From: Clostridia bacterium
Lineage (GTDB): Bacteria; Bacillota; Clostridia; Oscillospirales; CAG-272
Assembly: GCA_900768535.1 (NCBI GenBank)
Contig: CAAGDE010000074.1
Location: 1 to 5,182, forward strand
Direction: 5' to 3'
Length of the DNA: 5,182 nucleotides
Both the position numbers and the translations under genes were made by a program. The notes under the pieces were generated by a model, which worked only from the letters and a program-made list of their open reading frames with translations, was not told the origin of the DNA and made no database searches. This document shows positions 4,210-5,182 of the stretch, in pieces. How positions within the stretch are numbered: the first letter of the stretch is position 1; each line of letters begins with the position of its first letter.

Positions 4210-5061
4210 ATGAATCGTGTGGTGATCGGAATTGATGTGGGCGGAACAACGACAAAAATCGTTGGCTTCCGCATGGGGGCGGACGGCACAAAGGAGCTGA
4301 TTGCCCCGCAGTTCGTGCGCGCGACCGATCCGCTGACCTCGGTCTACGGTGCGCTCGGTCGCTTTACGGTGGAAAACGGACTGGAGCTGGGCGACATCGA
4401 CCGCATCCTGATGACCGGCGCCGGCTCGTCCTTCATTACCAAGCCGATCTACGGGCTTTCCTGCCAGCCGGTGCCGGAGTTCACCAGCATCGGCATCGGC
4501 GGGCTGTACCTCTCCGGGCTGGACGAGGCGATTGTGGTGAGCATGGGAACCGGCACGGCGCTGATCCATGCCTCGCGCAAAGCCGGCAGGGATGCGGTGG
4601 AGTACCTCGGCGGAACCGGTGTCGGCGGCGGAACGCTGGTCGGTCTCTGCCGGCGCCTGATCGGCGTCGAAACGGTGGAACACATCGAACAGCTGGCGGC
4701 GGGCGGTAATCTGGATAACGTGGATCTCCGCATCAAGGATATCTCCCGGAACCACCTCTACCACGGCATCAACGAGAACCTGACGGCGGCAAACTTCGGT
4801 AAAGTCTCCGATCTCGCAACGCCGGATGATCTCGCACTGGGCGTCGCAAATATGGTCGCCGAAACAATCGCCATGCTCTCCGTCTTTGCCGCACGCTCCT
4901 TTGGCCTGCGCAATATCGTCCTCACCGGTAACCTGACCACCATCGCCCCCATCCGCCGCGTCTTCGAAGCCATGAACGCCTCCGATAGCTTCGGCGTCCG
5001 CTTCCTCACCCCCGACAACTCCCAGTTCGGCACCGTCATCGGTGCGGCTTTGAGTGAGTAA
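4210..5061 (+). CDS. coaW: Type II pantothenate kinase
   Basis: This enzyme phosphorylates pantothenate with ATP to 4'-phosphopantothenate, the committed step of CoA synthesis in the cytosol. The 283-residue protein has the ASKHA fold of type II PanK, close in length to Staphylococcus aureus CoaW. The phosphate-1 loop is IDVGGTTTK (8-16). E90, in PVPEF, is at the place of the catalytic glutamate. MGTGTAL (112-118) and the glycine-rich GGTGVGGGT (134-142) form the nucleotide site. DLRIKDI (172-178) and LTAANFGKV (191-199) are characteristic of the type II family, and VLTGNL (237-242) fits the adenosine motif. The S. aureus enzyme is refractory to CoA feedback, and the same may hold here by family. 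The promoter at 4146-4174 makes it a likely single-gene unit. The stop is followed eight bases later by repeat copy D. Related ASKHA kinases (BadF/BcrA/BcrD or N-acetylglucosamine kinases) are less likely, given the type II motifs and length. Confidence -1.
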   Translation: MNRVVIGIDVGGTTTKIVGFRMGADGTKELIAPQFVRATDPLTSVYGALGRFTVENGLELGDIDRILMTGAGSSFITKPIYGLSCQPVPEFTSIGIGGLYLSGLDEAIVVSMGTGTALIHASRKAGRDAVEYLGGTGVGGGTLVGLCRRLIGVETVEHIEQLAAGGNLDNVDLRIKDISRNHLYHGINENLTAANFGKVSDLATPDDLALGVANMVAETIAMLSVFAARSFGLRNIVLTGNLTTIAPIRRVFEAMNASDSFGVRFLTPDNSQFGTVIGAALSE

Positions 5062-5069
5062 GAGGGGGG

Positions 5070-5182
5070 AAGACCTTGGGACGCTGTCCCAAACCCTGCT
5101 TAGACCCTTCTTGGAAGAAGGGTCTAAGAACCCCAAGAACTTTCACTGAGAAGGGCATACCCCCGACCAACGCACCGTAAAA
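5070..5182 (-). repeat. Structured repeat, copy D with part of the centre, truncated by the window end
   Basis: This copy has the same orientation as copy B and starts eight bases after the coaW stop, behind a G6 tract (5064-5069). TTGGGAC (5076-5082) pairs with GTCCCAA (5086-5092), here with loop GCT. CTTAGACCCTTCTT (5099-5112) pairs with AAGAAGGGTCTAAG (5115-5128). The arm ends at CCCCCGAC (5160-5167) and continues into the central segment with GCACCG (5172-5177). Because the centre is present, a second inverted arm is expected just beyond base 5182. Confidence -1.

Noticed and set aside
4138..5136. A 332-codon open frame on the minus strand opposite coaW
   Set aside because: It begins inside repeat copy D with a TTG and runs antisense to all conserved coaW motifs. 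Its own sequence has no family features.
1..5182. A defence system, toxin-antitoxin pair, prophage or other new multi-gene system
   Set aside because: All four supported genes belong to well-known housekeeping families with intact motifs, and there are no integrase, transposase, nuclease or small toxin-like genes in the window.

Overview
The window is GC-rich chromosomal DNA, most likely from an anaerobic Firmicute of the Clostridia (an Oscillospiraceae/Ruminococcaceae-like gut bacterium). The evidence for this is the gene set (rarA, a QueT-type ECF substrate protein, an NFACT/RqcH protein and a type II pantothenate kinase), Gram-positive-style Shine-Dalgarno sites, a preQ1-I riboswitch, and a GC-rich structured intergenic repeat. 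The taxonomic placement is inference from these features; no database was searched.

Layout. Bases 25-124 hold one diverged copy (A) of a structured repeat, followed by rarA (151-1371, +), an AAA+ clamp-loader-like ATPase of replication-fork maintenance. A GC-rich hairpin follows its stop codon. A translational preQ1-I riboswitch (1427-1468) then precedes queT (1478-1975, +), a small membrane protein that takes up a queuosine precursor. Next is a 228-bp near-palindrome made of two inverted copies (B and C) of the same repeat. It sits between queT and the convergent rqcH gene (3964-2132, -), whose product acts in ribosome-associated quality control. The rqcH reading frame runs into the repeat, which supplies its last 26 codons and stop. 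A 245-bp intergenic region carries overlapping, divergent promoters for rqcH (-) and coaW (+). coaW (4210-5061, +) encodes a type II pantothenate kinase, the first enzyme of CoA synthesis. A fourth repeat copy (D) starts 8 bp after its stop and runs off the window.

How the genes work together. The four proteins are housekeeping functions in different pathways (DNA replication stress, tRNA queuosine modification, rescue of stalled ribosomes, CoA synthesis). Nothing suggests a joint pathway or a defence system. Only queT has a visible ligand switch, and only rqcH and coaW share a regulatory region.

The most interesting material is the repeat family. All four arms keep two hairpins, and differences between arms are compensated base pair by base pair. 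Two arms form a REPIN-like inverted doublet. Copies B and D start within 10 bp of a stop codon, and C has been captured as protein-coding sequence. A second, separate signal is a strand-oriented shift from G-rich to C-rich coding sequence along each gene.
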